A program made the translations under genes and the position numbers. Below are positions 42,986 through 53,245 of a DNA stretch of 64,000 nucleotides, piece after piece. The stretch covers positions 553,494-617,493 of the forward strand of contig CAUYUJ010018316.1 of NCBI GenBank assembly GCA_963575745.1. The letters run 5' to 3'. Below the pieces are notes generated by a model. It was given only the letters and a program-made list of their open reading frames with translations, was not told the DNA's origin and ran no database searches. The stretch comes from Prorocentrum cordatum. Taxonomy: Eukaryota > Sar > Dinophyceae > Prorocentrales > Prorocentraceae. Numbering within the stretch: the stretch's first letter is position 1; every line of letters starts with the position of its first letter.

Positions 42986-44314
42986 TTAAAAACGCAATGC
43001 GATTCGCCATGGGACTCGCAGCGCCGGAGCAACTGTGCGGAACGACGCGCTCGCGTGGATTTGAAGATCCCGACGCCTCCACGGCTTGCAGTGGATCAGG
43101 GCCTGCACCACGGCGTTGAGGTAGCACGTATTCCCGAAGTTGGGCATGCGCGCGGACGTCAGGCAGAGGTTCGACATGTCGTCTGTGACGCCAGCAAAGA
43201 AATCGAATATTCGCTCCTTTGCAAACGAGAACGAACCCGCGTGGGCGAGGCTCATGCGTCTGAAGTCCGCCCAAGAAGCGAGCACCTGCGCGATGCGCTT
43301 GGCCCTGGCCGGGTCGGGGCGCGGGTCCTCCTGGTCAGCCGCGTAAAGAAACTTCACCGCCTCCAGCCGCTCTGCCGGGGCAGCCTGCCGCGAGGAGCGC
43401 GCTGGGCCTTCCACGTCGCGCAGAGAGTCGATGCCACGATGCTCTGCGGCGGTTCGAAAGGTCCGACGCCAGGGGGCGACATCGCTGACCTCCCCGTAGA
43501 ACTTGGCGCCAGCTACGCCGAGCATGTCAGGCAGCAATGCGAACAGACGAAGAGTGGGAACATCCATTATGTAGGGCGCCTCGTTGGTAGAGCATCTGTT
43601 AAGCGCCTTCCACAAGTCGGCATCGTCGCCCCTCCTCGACTGCAAGTACTCCGGATCAGAGGCTCGCTTTGCCACGAATGCCGTGTACCATTTCACTGCT
43701 TTCGCATCGGCTTTCGTCATCAGTTTCTCAAGCTGAACTGATTCTCGCAGGCTTTGCGACCAAGGTACTTCTGCCCAACGGCGGTCCGTCTGAGTCGGCC
43801 CAGGGGACAAGTGAATGCGAGGGGTGCCTGTGGAACGAACACAGGTAGCAAGCAGAAGTGCTGGGGACCGCTGAGGAGTGAAAGGCTGCATGGGCGTGGA
43901 CTTGATAGGCGCGTCCTGCGCGGGCGTGGCAACGCCCCCGTTGCCGGCGTCGCCGACCCGCCGAACTTTCGCCAACGGCGAGCCATCGCCATCCTCCGCA
44001 CACCCCCCCGGCTGATCAGCTGGGAACCCTCCGGACGAGGGGTTCAGCAAGTACCTAGTCAAGCACTGCCTCCTGGCATCGTCGGCGCCTTTTGTTCGCG
44101 GCAACTCGTTGTACCTGGTGGGGAGCGTGTCAGGCCACCAGTTTGCCAGCTGTCGGTGGTAAGCATCAAATGCGCCGCGTGCCAAGGCGTTCCCATGCCG
44201 GAAAACATATATTCGCAAGCCATCCGGGCTCACCTCAGCGCCCATATCTTGCATTGATTTCTTGAGCTGCTCACAAGGCGGTGGCAAAGCAGACATTGCG
44301 CATTTGGGCGCCAT
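42986..44314 (-). CDS. 442-residue ORF ending in a ubiquitin-specific protease cysteine box
   Basis: The longest credible single frame in the window. From the Met at 44,314 the protein begins MAPKCAMSALPPPCEQLKKS. It has an N-terminal region of unknown type, a Pro/Thr/Ser-rich middle (residues about 115-190) and a well-ordered region with FALLPDMLGVAGAKFYGEV and FAKERIFDFFAGVTDDMSNL. Residues 390-410 read MPNFGNTCYLNAVVQALIHC, a close match to the first signature of ubiquitin-specific proteases (UCH/USP), with the catalytic Cys at residue 397 (about 43,125). The USP fold needs 250 or more further residues with QQDAHEF-like and His boxes. None follows in frame, since the frame stops at 42,986 after about 33 unmatched residues. 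Either the gene is spliced, or this is a truncated copy, perhaps cargo of a mobile element. Family assignment rests on the single box. Confidence 0.62.
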   Translation of the reverse strand: MAPKCAMSALPPPCEQLKKSMQDMGAEVSPDGLRIYVFRHGNALARGAFDAYHRQLANWWPDTLPTRYNELPRTKGADDARRQCLTRYLLNPSSGGFPADQPGGCAEDGDGSPLAKVRRVGDAGNGGVATPAQDAPIKSTPMQPFTPQRSPALLLATCVRSTGTPRIHLSPGPTQTDRRWAEVPWSQSLRESVQLEKLMTKADAKAVKWYTAFVAKRASDPEYLQSRRGDDADLWKALNRCSTNEAPYIMDVPTLRLFALLPDMLGVAGAKFYGEVSDVAPWRRTFRTAAEHRGIDSLRDVEGPARSSRQAAPAERLEAVKFLYAADQEDPRPDPARAKRIAQVLASWADFRRMSLAHAGSFSFAKERIFDFFAGVTDDMSNLCLTSARMPNFGNTCYLNAVVQALIHCKPWRRRDLQIHASASFRTVAPALRVPWRIALRF

Positions 44315-44444
44315 GACGGGGACCGTACCTTTGACGGAGAGTCACCCGCGGCCGTCCGCATTCACATATCCAGCAGTCTGAGCCCGCATGAGCCAGGGTG
44401 GCTACAATTCTTGATGATGATGACGATTATGATGCTACAGCTGC

Positions 44445-46245
44445 GCACCCCCTATGGTGTCGAGAAAGTGCCACGCCTGCTGCGCCTGGGCGACCGTCGT
44501 GCATAGCGGCCGCGCTCAGGGACCACCCCCTGCGCACCCCCTATGGTGTCGAGAAAGTTCCACGCCTGCTGGGCCTGGACGACCGTCGTCCATAGCGGCC
44601 GAGCTCAGGGACCACCCCCTGCACACCCCCTACGGTGTCGAGAAAGTGCCACGCCTGCTGTGCCTGGACGACCGTCGTGCATAGCGGCCGAGCTCAGGGA
44701 CCACCCCCTGCGCACCCCCTGTGGTGTCGAGAAAGTGCCACGCCTGCTGTGCCTGGACGACCGTCGTGCATGGCGGCCGCGGCGAGAGACCACCCCCTGC
44801 GCACCCCCTGTGGTGTCGAGAAGATGCCACGCCTGCTGTGCCTGGACGACCGTCGCGCATAGCGGCCGAGCTCAGGGACCACCCCTTGCGCACCCCCTCT
44901 GGTGTCGAGAAAGTGCCACGCGTGCTGTGCCTGGACGACCGTCGCGCGTAGCAACCGAGCTCAGGGACCACCCCCAGCGCACCCTCTTGTGGTGTCGAGA
45001 AAGTGCCACGCCTGCTGTGTTTGGACGACCGTCGTGCATAGCGACCGAGCTCAGGGACCACCCCCTGCGCACCCCCTATGGTGTCGAGAAAGTGCCACGC
45101 CTGCTGTGCCTGGACAACCGTCGTGCATAGCGGCGAGTTCAGGGACCACCCCCTGCAACCCCCTTATGGTGTCGAGAAAATGCCACGCCTGCTGTGCCGT
45201 GGACGACCGTCGTGCATAGCGGCCGAGCTCAGGGACCACCGCCTGCACACCCCCTATGGTCGTCCGAGGAAGTGCAACGGCCTGCTGTGCCTGGACGACG
45301 TCGCGCGTCCAGCGGCGAGCTCAGGGAACCAACCCTGTGGTGTCCCGAAAAATGCCACGCCTCGGGGGGGTGGACGGACAGTCGTGCATAGCGGCCGCGC
45401 TCAGGGACCACCGCTGCACACCCTGTGGTGTCGAGGAAAATTGCCACGCCTGCTATGCCTGGACGACCGTCGTGCATAGCGGCCGAGCTCAGGGACCGAC
45501 GCCTGCACACCCCCTATGGTGTCGAGAAAGTGCCACGCCTGCTGTGCCTGGACGACCGTCGCGCATAGCGGCCGAGCTCAGGGACCACCCCCTGCGCACC
45601 CCCTGTGGTGTCGAGAAAATGCCACGCCTGCTGTGCCTGGACGACCGTCGTGCATAGCGGCCGCGCTCAGGGACCACCCCTTGCGCACCCCCTATGGTGT
45701 CGAGAAAGTGCCACGCCTGCTATGCGTGGACGACCGTCGTGCATTAGCGGCCGAGCTCAGGGACCACCCCCTGCGCACCCCCTCTGGTGCCGGGAAAATG
45801 CCACGCCTGCTGTGCCTGGACGACCGTCGTGCGTAGCGGCCGAGCTCAGGGACCACCCCCTGCGCACCCCCTATGGTGTCGAGAAAGCGCCACGCCTGCT
45901 GTGCCTGGGCGACCGTCGTGCATAGCGGTCGAGCTCAGGGACCACCCCCTGCGCACCCCCTCTGGTGTCGAGAAAGTTCCACGCCTGCTGTGCCTGGACG
46001 ACCGTCGTGCATAGCGGCCGAGCTCAGGGACCACCCCCTGCGCACCCCCATGGTGTCGAGAAAGTGCCACGCCTGCTGTGCCTGGACAACCGTCGTGCAT
46101 AGCGGCCGAGCTCAAGGACCACCCCCTGCGCACCCCCACGTGGTGTCGAGAAAGTGCCGCGCCTGCTGTGCCGGGACAACCGTCGTGCATAGCGGCCGAG
46201 CTCAGGGACCACCCCCTGCGCGCCCCCTGTGGTGTCGAGAAAGTG
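44445..46245 (+). repeat. 89-bp satellite, about 20 units
   Basis: ATGGTGTCGAGAAAGTGCCA followed by CGCCTGCTGTGCCTGGACGA recurs at 44,454, 44,543, 44,632, 44,721, 44,810 and so on. Units from 45.2 to 45.5 kb are more diverged and contain small indels. No stop codon occurs in some phases, which creates long spurious frames. Confidence 0.97.
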
Positions 46246-46254
46246 CCACCCCTG

Positions 46255-46650
46255 CCACGCTCTGCCTTGCCGTGCCCTGCGCGCCTGCCCTGTGTGCTAT
46301 GCTGTGCTGAGTTGTGCTGCGATGTGCTGTGCTGTGCCGTGCCGTGCTGTGCTGCGGTGTGCTGCACTGTGCTATGCTGTGCTGTGCTGTGCAGGTGTGC
46401 TGTGCAAAACTGCCGCGCCTGCTGTGCCGTGGACGACCCCTATGGCGTCGAGAATGTGCCGCGCGTGCCAAGCCGTGTGTGTGTGTGTGCTGTGCTGTGC
46501 TGTGCTGTGCTGTGCTGTGCTGTGCTGTGCTGTGCTGTGCTGTGCTGTGCTGTGCTGTGCTGTGCTGTGTGCGCTGCGCTGTGATGTGCTGTGCTGTGCT
46601 GCGCTGTGCTGTGCTGTGCTGCGCTGCGCTGCGCTGTGCTGTGTGCGCGA
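46255..46650. repeat. GCTGT/TGTGC pentamer arrays nested in the 89-bp satellite
   Basis: Two blocks of TGTGC repeats (46.29-46.40 and 46.49-46.64 kb), separated by one partial 89-bp unit at about 46,405-46,480 that carries TGCCGCGCCTGCTGTGCC and GACCCCTATGGCGTCGAGAA. Confidence 0.92.
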
Positions 46651-46770
46651 GGGGGAGGGGGAGGAGGAGGAGGAGGGGAGGAGGGCGGGTGTGGGTGAGA
46701 CGCGGGCGCGGCGCGGGTGGGAAGAAAACCAGAACCCCACGAAGCATGTGGGGAACAATCTTATTCTGTA

Positions 46771-47697
46771 TATTCGCGAGTTCTGCAAAATCCTTCGCGC
46801 ATTTGAATTGCAACCTTTGTGATGTGTGTGCGCGTGTGTGCGCCCCGTCTCTGGTGTCATCCTCTTCCCCTTCCGTGATATGGCTGGGCTCCTCAGGCCT
46901 GAATTTGAAGGGAGTCTCAGGGGGGGGGCCTTGTCTGTGAGTGAATTGCGAGGAAGTCTCAGGCGGGAGCCCCTCTCTACGGGGCCCGCAGGTCCTGTGG
47001 TAATCCGAGCGGTGGCACTGGGGCCTTCGGTGGAGCTCCTTATGGGGCCACGAAGCGCTGTCATGCGTGGGTGGAAAATCCTAAATTGGGCGTTTCGGGA
47101 CGCATGCGGACGGTCCCACTGCGGGCTTCAGTTGAGCTCCCTGCGGGGACACGACACGCTGTACTCGGTGGGTGATGACGGGAGAAGACGGCGAGAGGCA
47201 TCCGACGGGGGCCCGACAGACGCTCGCGATGCCCGGGCGGGCGGCCTCAGAGAGCATCAGGTCGCCGAAATCGCCGACCTGCACGGCGCACGCCGCCTCG
47301 CTCGGCCCAGGATGGCCAGAGCGGCATCAGGCCGCGGCCGCGGTTCGGCCCGCCTGGACTGGGAGCTCTCCCCCAGCGCTCCTCGCAGGCGGCAGGGACC
47401 TGGGCGCCAGCAGGCCGCCACCTCTCCAGCGCGCCGCCTGCGCCACCGCCAGGGCATGCCGACCGTCGGCCGATCAGACACCAGCCGACAGCGCCGCGGC
47501 CAATCGCCCACAGCACCTCGCACCCGAAGATCGGCTCGCATGTGCCTAACACGACGAGGAGCATACTCCGACTGGCGAACTCCGCCCCTCCAGGCGGCGC
47601 GATTTCAAGGCGCGCGCGACTCTGCCCCGACCCGCGATTCAGCCGGCAACTCCCCGCCAAACAATGGCCTCTCCGCTCTCCGGGTGCCTGCCTGCCT
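46771..47697. other. no gene seen; two decayed 90-bp satellite units
   Basis: 47,020-47,160 contains CTTCGGTGGAGCTCC, TTATGGGGCCACGAAGCG and a weaker second unit, relatives of the E1/E2 satellite. The remainder up to the end of LINE 2 has no recognised feature. Confidence 0.55.
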
Positions 47698-48369
47698 CTA
47701 GCCTCCGAAGCCGCGACCTGAATTGGACAGGTAGGTCCGCGCATCACGACCCTCGCCCGTGGGCATGCCTCGGCGCGGCTCCAGCAGCGCTCTCGGCGCG
47801 CCGCTGCCCGACCAGGCCACGCGCACCTGGCAGAGGATGGCGGGGCCAGCCCTGCGCAAGCGGTGGCCCTGAACGTCCACCGCCGTGTCGCCCAGGGCCC
47901 AGAGCGTCGGCGGTGTCTCGGCCAAGTCGCCTGGGCCCAGCAGCCCCTGGGACGCGTCCAGCGCCGCCGTGGCGAGCGGGCCGCCCTCTGACACCTGGGC
48001 CCACGTCGCCCCCACATGCTCGTTGACGGCGTCCACCATGAGCTTCGCCACCTGGCTCTCGCTGCATGGAGAGAGCAGGCGCTGCGCCCGCGACGGACCT
48101 CGGGCGGTCGCTGTGGATCTGCGGCGCCGCCGACACAGCGCGACCCTGCCGCCGCGCAGGAGGGCCAGCTGGTGCCGCGCCACCGCTACAGGCGGCGCGC
48201 TCGGGGGCCTCTTGCAGGGGCGCGCTGCCGTGTCCGTCGCCTGCCAGCTCGGGATCTCAAGCACGCGCCGCATGGCCCGCGCGATGTAGGCCGCGACCAG
48301 CCTGCGGCACTCGATCTCGACCCCGTAGAAATCCGCGTAGCCCTGCGGGACAGCGCGGGCCCTGGCCCC

Positions 48370-48860
48370 TTCCTTCGCGAAGAGCCCCGCCCGCGTGTTC
48401 CCCATCAAGAGGAGGGGGTGCACCCCGCGCTCCTGGAATTTCTCGAGCTCAATGCGCGCGGGGGTCCAGCGCGCCGCAGGCCGCGCCGGCCGCGCGCGCA
48501 GGCGCCGCCAGACCGCGGCTTGCGTCGCGCCTGCCTGCTCGAGCGCCGCGCCCCAGGAGGCCGCCTCCCCGGCGAACCCCCGCAGGTCCGCGAAGACGAC
48601 GTCGACGGCAGGCCCGCCGTGCTGCGGCGAGAGGGCCAGCAGCGCCTGCAGCAGGGCGCGCCTCTTCGCGCACCCCGTCGTCTGGAGGGGCCCAGCAGAG
48701 GCCCGCTCGCGGCGCGCACTGGCAGGCCCTTCGTCGAGACCTGCGCCGCTGCCCAGCCGCAGCGCCGGACTCGGGGATCGACGAAGCCAGGCCCAAGCCG
48801 TCCGAGAGGACGGCGTTGCCCTCGTGCGTCGCGCCAGGGTCGGCGCTCCAGTCGCCCCAG
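48370..48860 (-). pseudogene. LINE 2 RNase H domain and C-terminal tail
   Basis: The RNase H starts KVYYWGDWSADPGATHEGNA in the RT frame, then changes frame. GPLQTTGCAKRRALLQALLA and VDVVFADLRGFAGEAASWGA match the QTT and second-Asp segments. The end reads HPLLLMGNTRAGLFAKEGA, where the usual GNxxAD Asp is Gly. The same frame runs on to 47,698 with a tail (RHQLALLRGGRVALC, later DLAETPPTLWALGDTAVDVQ) that resembles the post-RNase H tail of related elements. Loss of a catalytic residue and the frameshift indicate inactivity. Confidence 0.8.
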
Positions 48861-48949
48861 TAGTACACCTTCGCGGTGCGCTCCTCAGGCGGCGCGCTCG
48901 GCGGCATGCATGGGGGGCAGGCCGACAGCGCGAAGTCGCCCCGCGCCTG

Positions 48950-51050
48950 CGGCCCACCGCCCATCTTGAGGCCCTGGTCGCGCATGAGGGCCCAGGCCAC
49001 GTTGCGCCTCTCGGGGAGCACCTCGCCCTTCTCCTCGTCCAGTAACTCTGGCTCCAGGAGGGTCTCGCAGCCGAAGAGCCAGTGCCCAGGGGTGCCCGAC
49101 TCCGCCCCGCATGCGGCGCACTCGGACGAGGTGGCCAGCACCGAGACACTCCGGCTCCGCGCGCGGCGCCGGGGGGGGGGGGGGGGGGGGGGGCGTCTTC
49201 CAGTGGCAGGCGACCCTCGTGCCGGCCGCCTTCTTGAAGAGCAATCGCCTGCCCCTGCGCGCAAAGCGAATGCCTTCATCTTCTCGGCGGTCTGGCGCCG
49301 CGCCCTGCGACGGCCGCAAAGGTCGTGCCCCGGGTTCCTGGCCCAGCGCCTGCCCTTGAGGCCTCGCGCCCCGCCGTGCTGCCGAAAGCGCTGCGCGACG
49401 GCCGCGGACGGGGTGACATGGCCAGACTTCTCCCTCTGGCTGATGATGCCGAACTCGAGGGCGCCCTCTCGGAACCTGGTGGCCGCAGCCCACGGCGTGT
49501 CCAGGGCAGGCACCATGAAGTCCGCCATGTGCAGGGTGACATCGTCGATCAGCGCTCTGGGCACCACGCCGAGGCATCGAATGCGCTGCAGCAGCCTGTG
49601 GAGCAGGAGCGAGACCATCGCGCAGGCGCGCGTGCAGCCCGCCAGCACCCCCTGCCACGCGACCACATCGCACGAAATCGAACCGAACGCGCATAGCCCC
49701 CTCGGCTGCCGATAGAGCTCCAACAGCACCCCGACGAGGCGCAGCGGCAAGCCCAGATCCCGCGCCTCCGCCAGCAGCGCCGCGGGGGCGCTCGTCTCGA
49801 AGAACTTCCAGGCTTCCAGGCGCCCATGAGCACCGCGAGCGCGTGCTCTCCGAGCTCCGCAGAGATCTCCGTCTCGACGTTGAGGTCGAAGGCCGTGTCC
49901 GACGAGCTCCCGCCCCCTCCCATGCCCCAGATGTCGGCGCGGGGGTGCGCGGATAGCCAGGCTTTGGAGACGGTGGCCCTCGTCCGTGACCACCGCCTGA
50001 CCAGCGCATGCATGAGCGTGATCAGACGGCAGCCTCCAGTCGGCTTGGGCAGCCTGACCATCGCGCGCCAGATCCTGCCGTGGGCCGAGCACCGACCCCC
50101 TCGCGGCGCGTGAAGAGGGCAGCGCACACATTGACCCCGACCATCGACAAGTGCACCAGCGCCCGAATGCCGATGCGCGCGGGCCCGATCGCCGCGGAGG
50201 TCGGGAAGGACAGCGCAGCAGCCTGCAGCATGCCCACCGTGAGCGTGGGGAGAGGCTCCCACTGGTCGATGTCGTGCGGCCTCTGAAGCTGCTCCAGCTC
50301 GTGGCACCTCCAAATATTGGCCCACTCCTCCACCTCCTCGTCGCAGGCGTTGGCGGGTCTGGCGATCCTGTCGCGCTCCGTCCACTTGGGCAGCGCCAGC
50401 TGCAGCGCGCGGGGCTTGGTCGCCCTGTGCGACAGGCCAGCCCCCTTCAGGAAGCTGTCCTGGGCACAGCGCGCCCGCGCCTTCTGCTTGCCGTCCATCG
50501 CTTTCTCCGCCGCTGTGCTAGCGTGCTCCACGATGTCGCCGGCAACCTTTTATGAGGTCGTCCCGCAGCATGACGTGCATGCGTGCCGAGAAGAAATCCT
50601 GCGCCCACTGCGGCAGCTGCGCGATGATCTCGCGGTGCCTCGCCACCTGGTCGAGGTAGCTCTTGGTCTCCAGCAGGGAGCAGGCCAGCTTGGAGTATTT
50701 CATCGACGACAGCGCGCGCACCGCGCCCGATGCCTGCAATTGGCGCAGCGACTTGGCGACGAACGCACAGGCGCCCATCGAGTGACGCGCCCACCTCGCC
50801 GCGACACGGCAGGCTCCAGCGAGCGGGCTGAGCCGCGCCCGATGCGCAGGCGGTCGCCGCTTGGCAGGTCGCAGGGCCGTCGCCAGGCCGCCTGACCTGC
50901 CGACGTGCCTGTGCCTCTGCCCTCCCGCCTTGTCGCGGCGGCCCAGCAACTCCTGCTCGGCGGTGTCCCGCGCGGTGCCCCGCGCCTGCGCCAGCAGCTG
51001 TTGCGCGTGATCGTCGTTCTCATCGGGGTATCGTATGTCTTCGGGAGCTT
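48950..51050 (-). pseudogene. LINE 2 reverse transcriptase and upstream linker
   Basis: Target-primed RT. The linker starts at the E2 edge with PEDIRYPDENDDHAQQLLAQ and includes VAKSLRQLQASGAVRAL. The frame 50,531-50,022 holds DEEVEEWANIWRCHELEQLQ and LPTLTVGMLQAAALSFPTSA. The next frame has RIWRAMVRLPKPTGGCRLIT and GGGGSSSDTAFDLNVETEIS. Then a tandem 8-base duplication (CCTGGAAG twice, about 49,805-49,820) shifts the frame, after which WKFFETSAPAALLAEARDLG, GVLLELYRQPRGL and RALIDDVTLHMAD follow, with the catalytic DD at about 49,541-49,549. Motif A reads VLMGAWKFFE, so its Asp is Gly. A finger-like CAACGAESGTPGHWLFGC lies at 49,065-49,125. A homopolymer run of about 24 G (plus strand) at 49,170-49,193 sits between the thumb and the finger. 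Confidence 0.85.
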
Positions 51051-52079
51051 TGACACCCCCCCCTCGCGCTGTCCCGCGCTGGCCCCAGCCCCACGGGAAT
51101 TGTCCTGGCGAAGGGCCAAACCATGTGCAGTTGTGAGTGCCGCAGTTGCGTCTATCCTCTTCGGTGGCGCCCCCTATGGGGCCACGAACCGCATGGGGGC
51201 ATTGTGCGGCGTAGCCTCTGCAGGGGGCTCCCCTGGGAAACCCGACGGCATCGCCCGCGCGCCGCGGCGCTCATGTCGGCGCGCCCCACGCGAGGATCGC
51301 GCCCGCTTCCTCCCCTCCTTTCACCATCTCCTTTGCCCGCGCACTCCAAAGTCCAAGGCTGCGGGCGCAGCGCAAGGCGGAGCCCTCGCGACGCGCGCAG
51401 GTCGCCCCGAAGGGGTCACAGTGACGCGCGCGGTTCGTAAGCTGCGTGGAACAGAGATTGCTTGCAGGTCAACTGAGCGCGCATGGCTCCGGCCGCCGGG
51501 CGGAGCGACGACGGGCGAGCGAGGCGCTGGACAGAGCGCAGCGCGGAGTTCGCGCGACGCGCGCTGATCGCCCCGAGAGGGCCCCTGCGACGCGCGCAGG
51601 GCGTCCGCGGCGCGAGGCCAAACAGTTGGACAGCCGAGGGAAGGCGCGGCTGTGGCGGGCCGCCCCTTAGGTCAGGCCTCGCGGATAAACTCGGTGAAGC
51701 CAAGCTCACTGGCGAGGGCCGTGCCTTCCCTCCTGCGCCGCTTCGCGCGCGCCGCAGACTGCTCGACTTGCTTGCGCAAGCCCTCCGGCGGCCCGGCCAG
51801 GAAGAACTCGATGCGCGGCGCCCGCGTGAGCGGGAGGTCCTCGTGGCGCGTGGCGCGCGAGTGCAGCGCGTGGAGCTCCAGCCGCCAGTCGCCCCTCCTT
51901 CTTGCCGTTCCCGACTCGTGGCGGCCGCAATCCAGGGCCACGCCTGGGCGACGTCGGCCGAGGGGGCAGTGCGCCGGGCAGCCGACGGCCCAGGGCGAAG
52001 AGTCCACGGGACAGAAGGATGGCTGCGGACTGCTCGCGCCCCGGAGGTCTGGCCGTCCCCCGAGCGCCATTCTCCCGCC

Positions 52080-52990
52080 CCGTCGGGGGAACGGCGCTCC
52101 GGCGAGGGGCGTGCCGAAATGGGCGTGCGGGACGCAAGCGGGCACCCCCCCGCTGGAACCTTCGGTAGAACTCCCTATGGGGCCACGAAACGTGCGAGGG
52201 GTGTTCCAAAATGGGCGTCCGGGATGCATGCGGGCACGCCCGCTGGGACCTTCGGTGGAGCTCCCGATGGGGCCACGAAACGTGCAAGAGGTGCGCCGAA
52301 ATGGGTGTGCGGGGCGCATGCGGGCACACCCACTGCGACCTTCGGTGGAGTTCCCTATGGGGCCACGAAACGCGCGGGGGGCGCGCCGACATGGGCGTGC
52401 GGGGCGCGCGCGGGCACACCCGCTGGGACCTTCGGCGGAGGTCCCGATGGGGCCACGAAGCGCGCGAGGGGAGTGCCGGAATGGGTGCGCGGGACGCATG
52501 CGAGCACACCCACTGGGACCTTCGGTGGAGCTCCGTATGGGGCCACGAAGCGTGCGAGGCGTGTGCCGAAATGGGTGTGCGGGACGTATGCGGGCACACC
52601 CACTGGGACCTTCGGTGGAGCTCCCTATGGGGCCACGAAACGTGCGAAGGGTGCGCCGTGTGCGGGGCGCGTGCGGGCGCATCCGCTGGGACCTTCGGTG
52701 GAGCTCCGCATGGGGCCACGAAACGTGCGAGGGTGTGCCGAAATGGGTGCGCGGGGCGCATGCGGGCACGCCCGCTGGGACCTTCGGTGGAGCTCCCTAA
52801 ACACGAAGCATGCGAGGGATGTGCCGAAATGGGTGTGCGGGACGCATGCGGGCACGCCCGCTGGGACCTTCGGCGGAGCTCCCTATGGGGCCACGAAACG
52901 TGTGAAGGGGTGCGCCGAAATGGGTGTGCGGGACGCATGCGGGCGGCGGCGCTGGGGCCTTCGGCGGGGCCCTCTTATGGGGCCACGAAG
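52080..52990 (+). repeat. 90-bp satellite in E2, about ten units
   Basis: CTCCCTATGGGGCCACGAAA anchors at about 52,177, 52,266, 52,356, 52,446, 52,536, 52,626, 52,709, 52,796, 52,883 and 52,975. The unit matches the E1 array with local differences (CGGGACGCATGCGGGCAC here). Confidence 0.95.
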
Positions 52991-52994
52991 CGTG

Positions 52995-53150
52995 TGGGGG
53001 GTGATGGTAATGATGAGAGCGATGATGATGATGTGATGACGATGATGACGATGATGGTGATGCTGATGGATGTGAGGATTATGACGACGATGGTGGTGAC
53101 GGTGATGATGACGACGATGATAATGATGATGACGATGATGATGGTGGGAG
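52995..53150. repeat. GAT/GAC triplet-rich tract of E2
   Basis: Imperfect GATGATGAC repeats linking the satellite to the purine tract. Not present in E1, where a GATTGCGATTGCGG segment occupies the position. Confidence 0.9.
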
Positions 53151-53200
53151 GAGGGAGGAAGGAGGAGGAGAGGAGAGGAGAGGAGAACGCGGGGCGACGT

Positions 53201-53245
53201 CTCTTTAAAACGAAGACCCAACACCGCAGGATGGTTGGGGGAAAA
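53201..53245 (+). other. 3' hairpin module (E2 copy)
   Basis: CTTTAAAACGAAGA, CCCAAC, loop ACCGCAGGATG, GTTGGG, then GGAAAAAA. This is nearly the same as the 55,521-55,565 copy. Confidence 0.75.

Larger units (their letters stand above)
44430..46770 (+). mobile_element. satellite-carrying element C (89-bp satellite, GCTGT array, 3' hairpin module)
   Basis: Order on plus: 89-bp satellite (44.43-46.24 kb), GCTGT pentamer arrays (46.26-46.65 kb), GGGGGAGGAGG purine tract (46.65-46.69 kb). Then AAAACCAGAA with hairpin CCCCAC(7 nt)GTGGGG at 46,735-46,753, and AACAA. The architecture matches D1, D2, E1 and E2, although the satellite is unrelated by eye. Confidence 0.55.
47698..51050 (-). mobile_element. 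LINE 2, 3' part (RT, finger, RNase H)
   Basis: Minus-strand LINE fragment whose 5' part (ORF1 and endonuclease) is at 53,245-55,330. The two are separated by composite element E2 on the opposite strand. Domain order is consistent with one original element. The final frame closes with a stop at 47,698. Confidence 0.82.
51050..53245 (+). mobile_element. composite repeat element E2, inserted in LINE 2
   Basis: Second copy of E1 in the same orientation: C-run start at about 51,055; leader CCTGGCGAAGGGCC and GCAGTTGTGAGTGCCG; GC-rich block with CCAAGGCTGCGGGCGCAG; 90-bp satellite at 52.08-52.99 kb; GAT-rich tract; purine tract; then TTTAAAACGAAG with hairpin CCCAAC...GTTGGG ending near 53,240, followed by GAAAAAA. 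LINE 2 coding text stops at each edge (WAMPLAKALQAKDAESLF at about 53,250, PEDIRYPDENDD at about 51,050) on the opposite strand, which fixes the element's limits. I could not identify a target-site duplication by eye. Confidence 0.75.

Noticed and set aside
44430-46245. CRISPR-like array
   Set aside because: The 89-bp units are repeated end to end with no unique spacers, and the context is eukaryotic.
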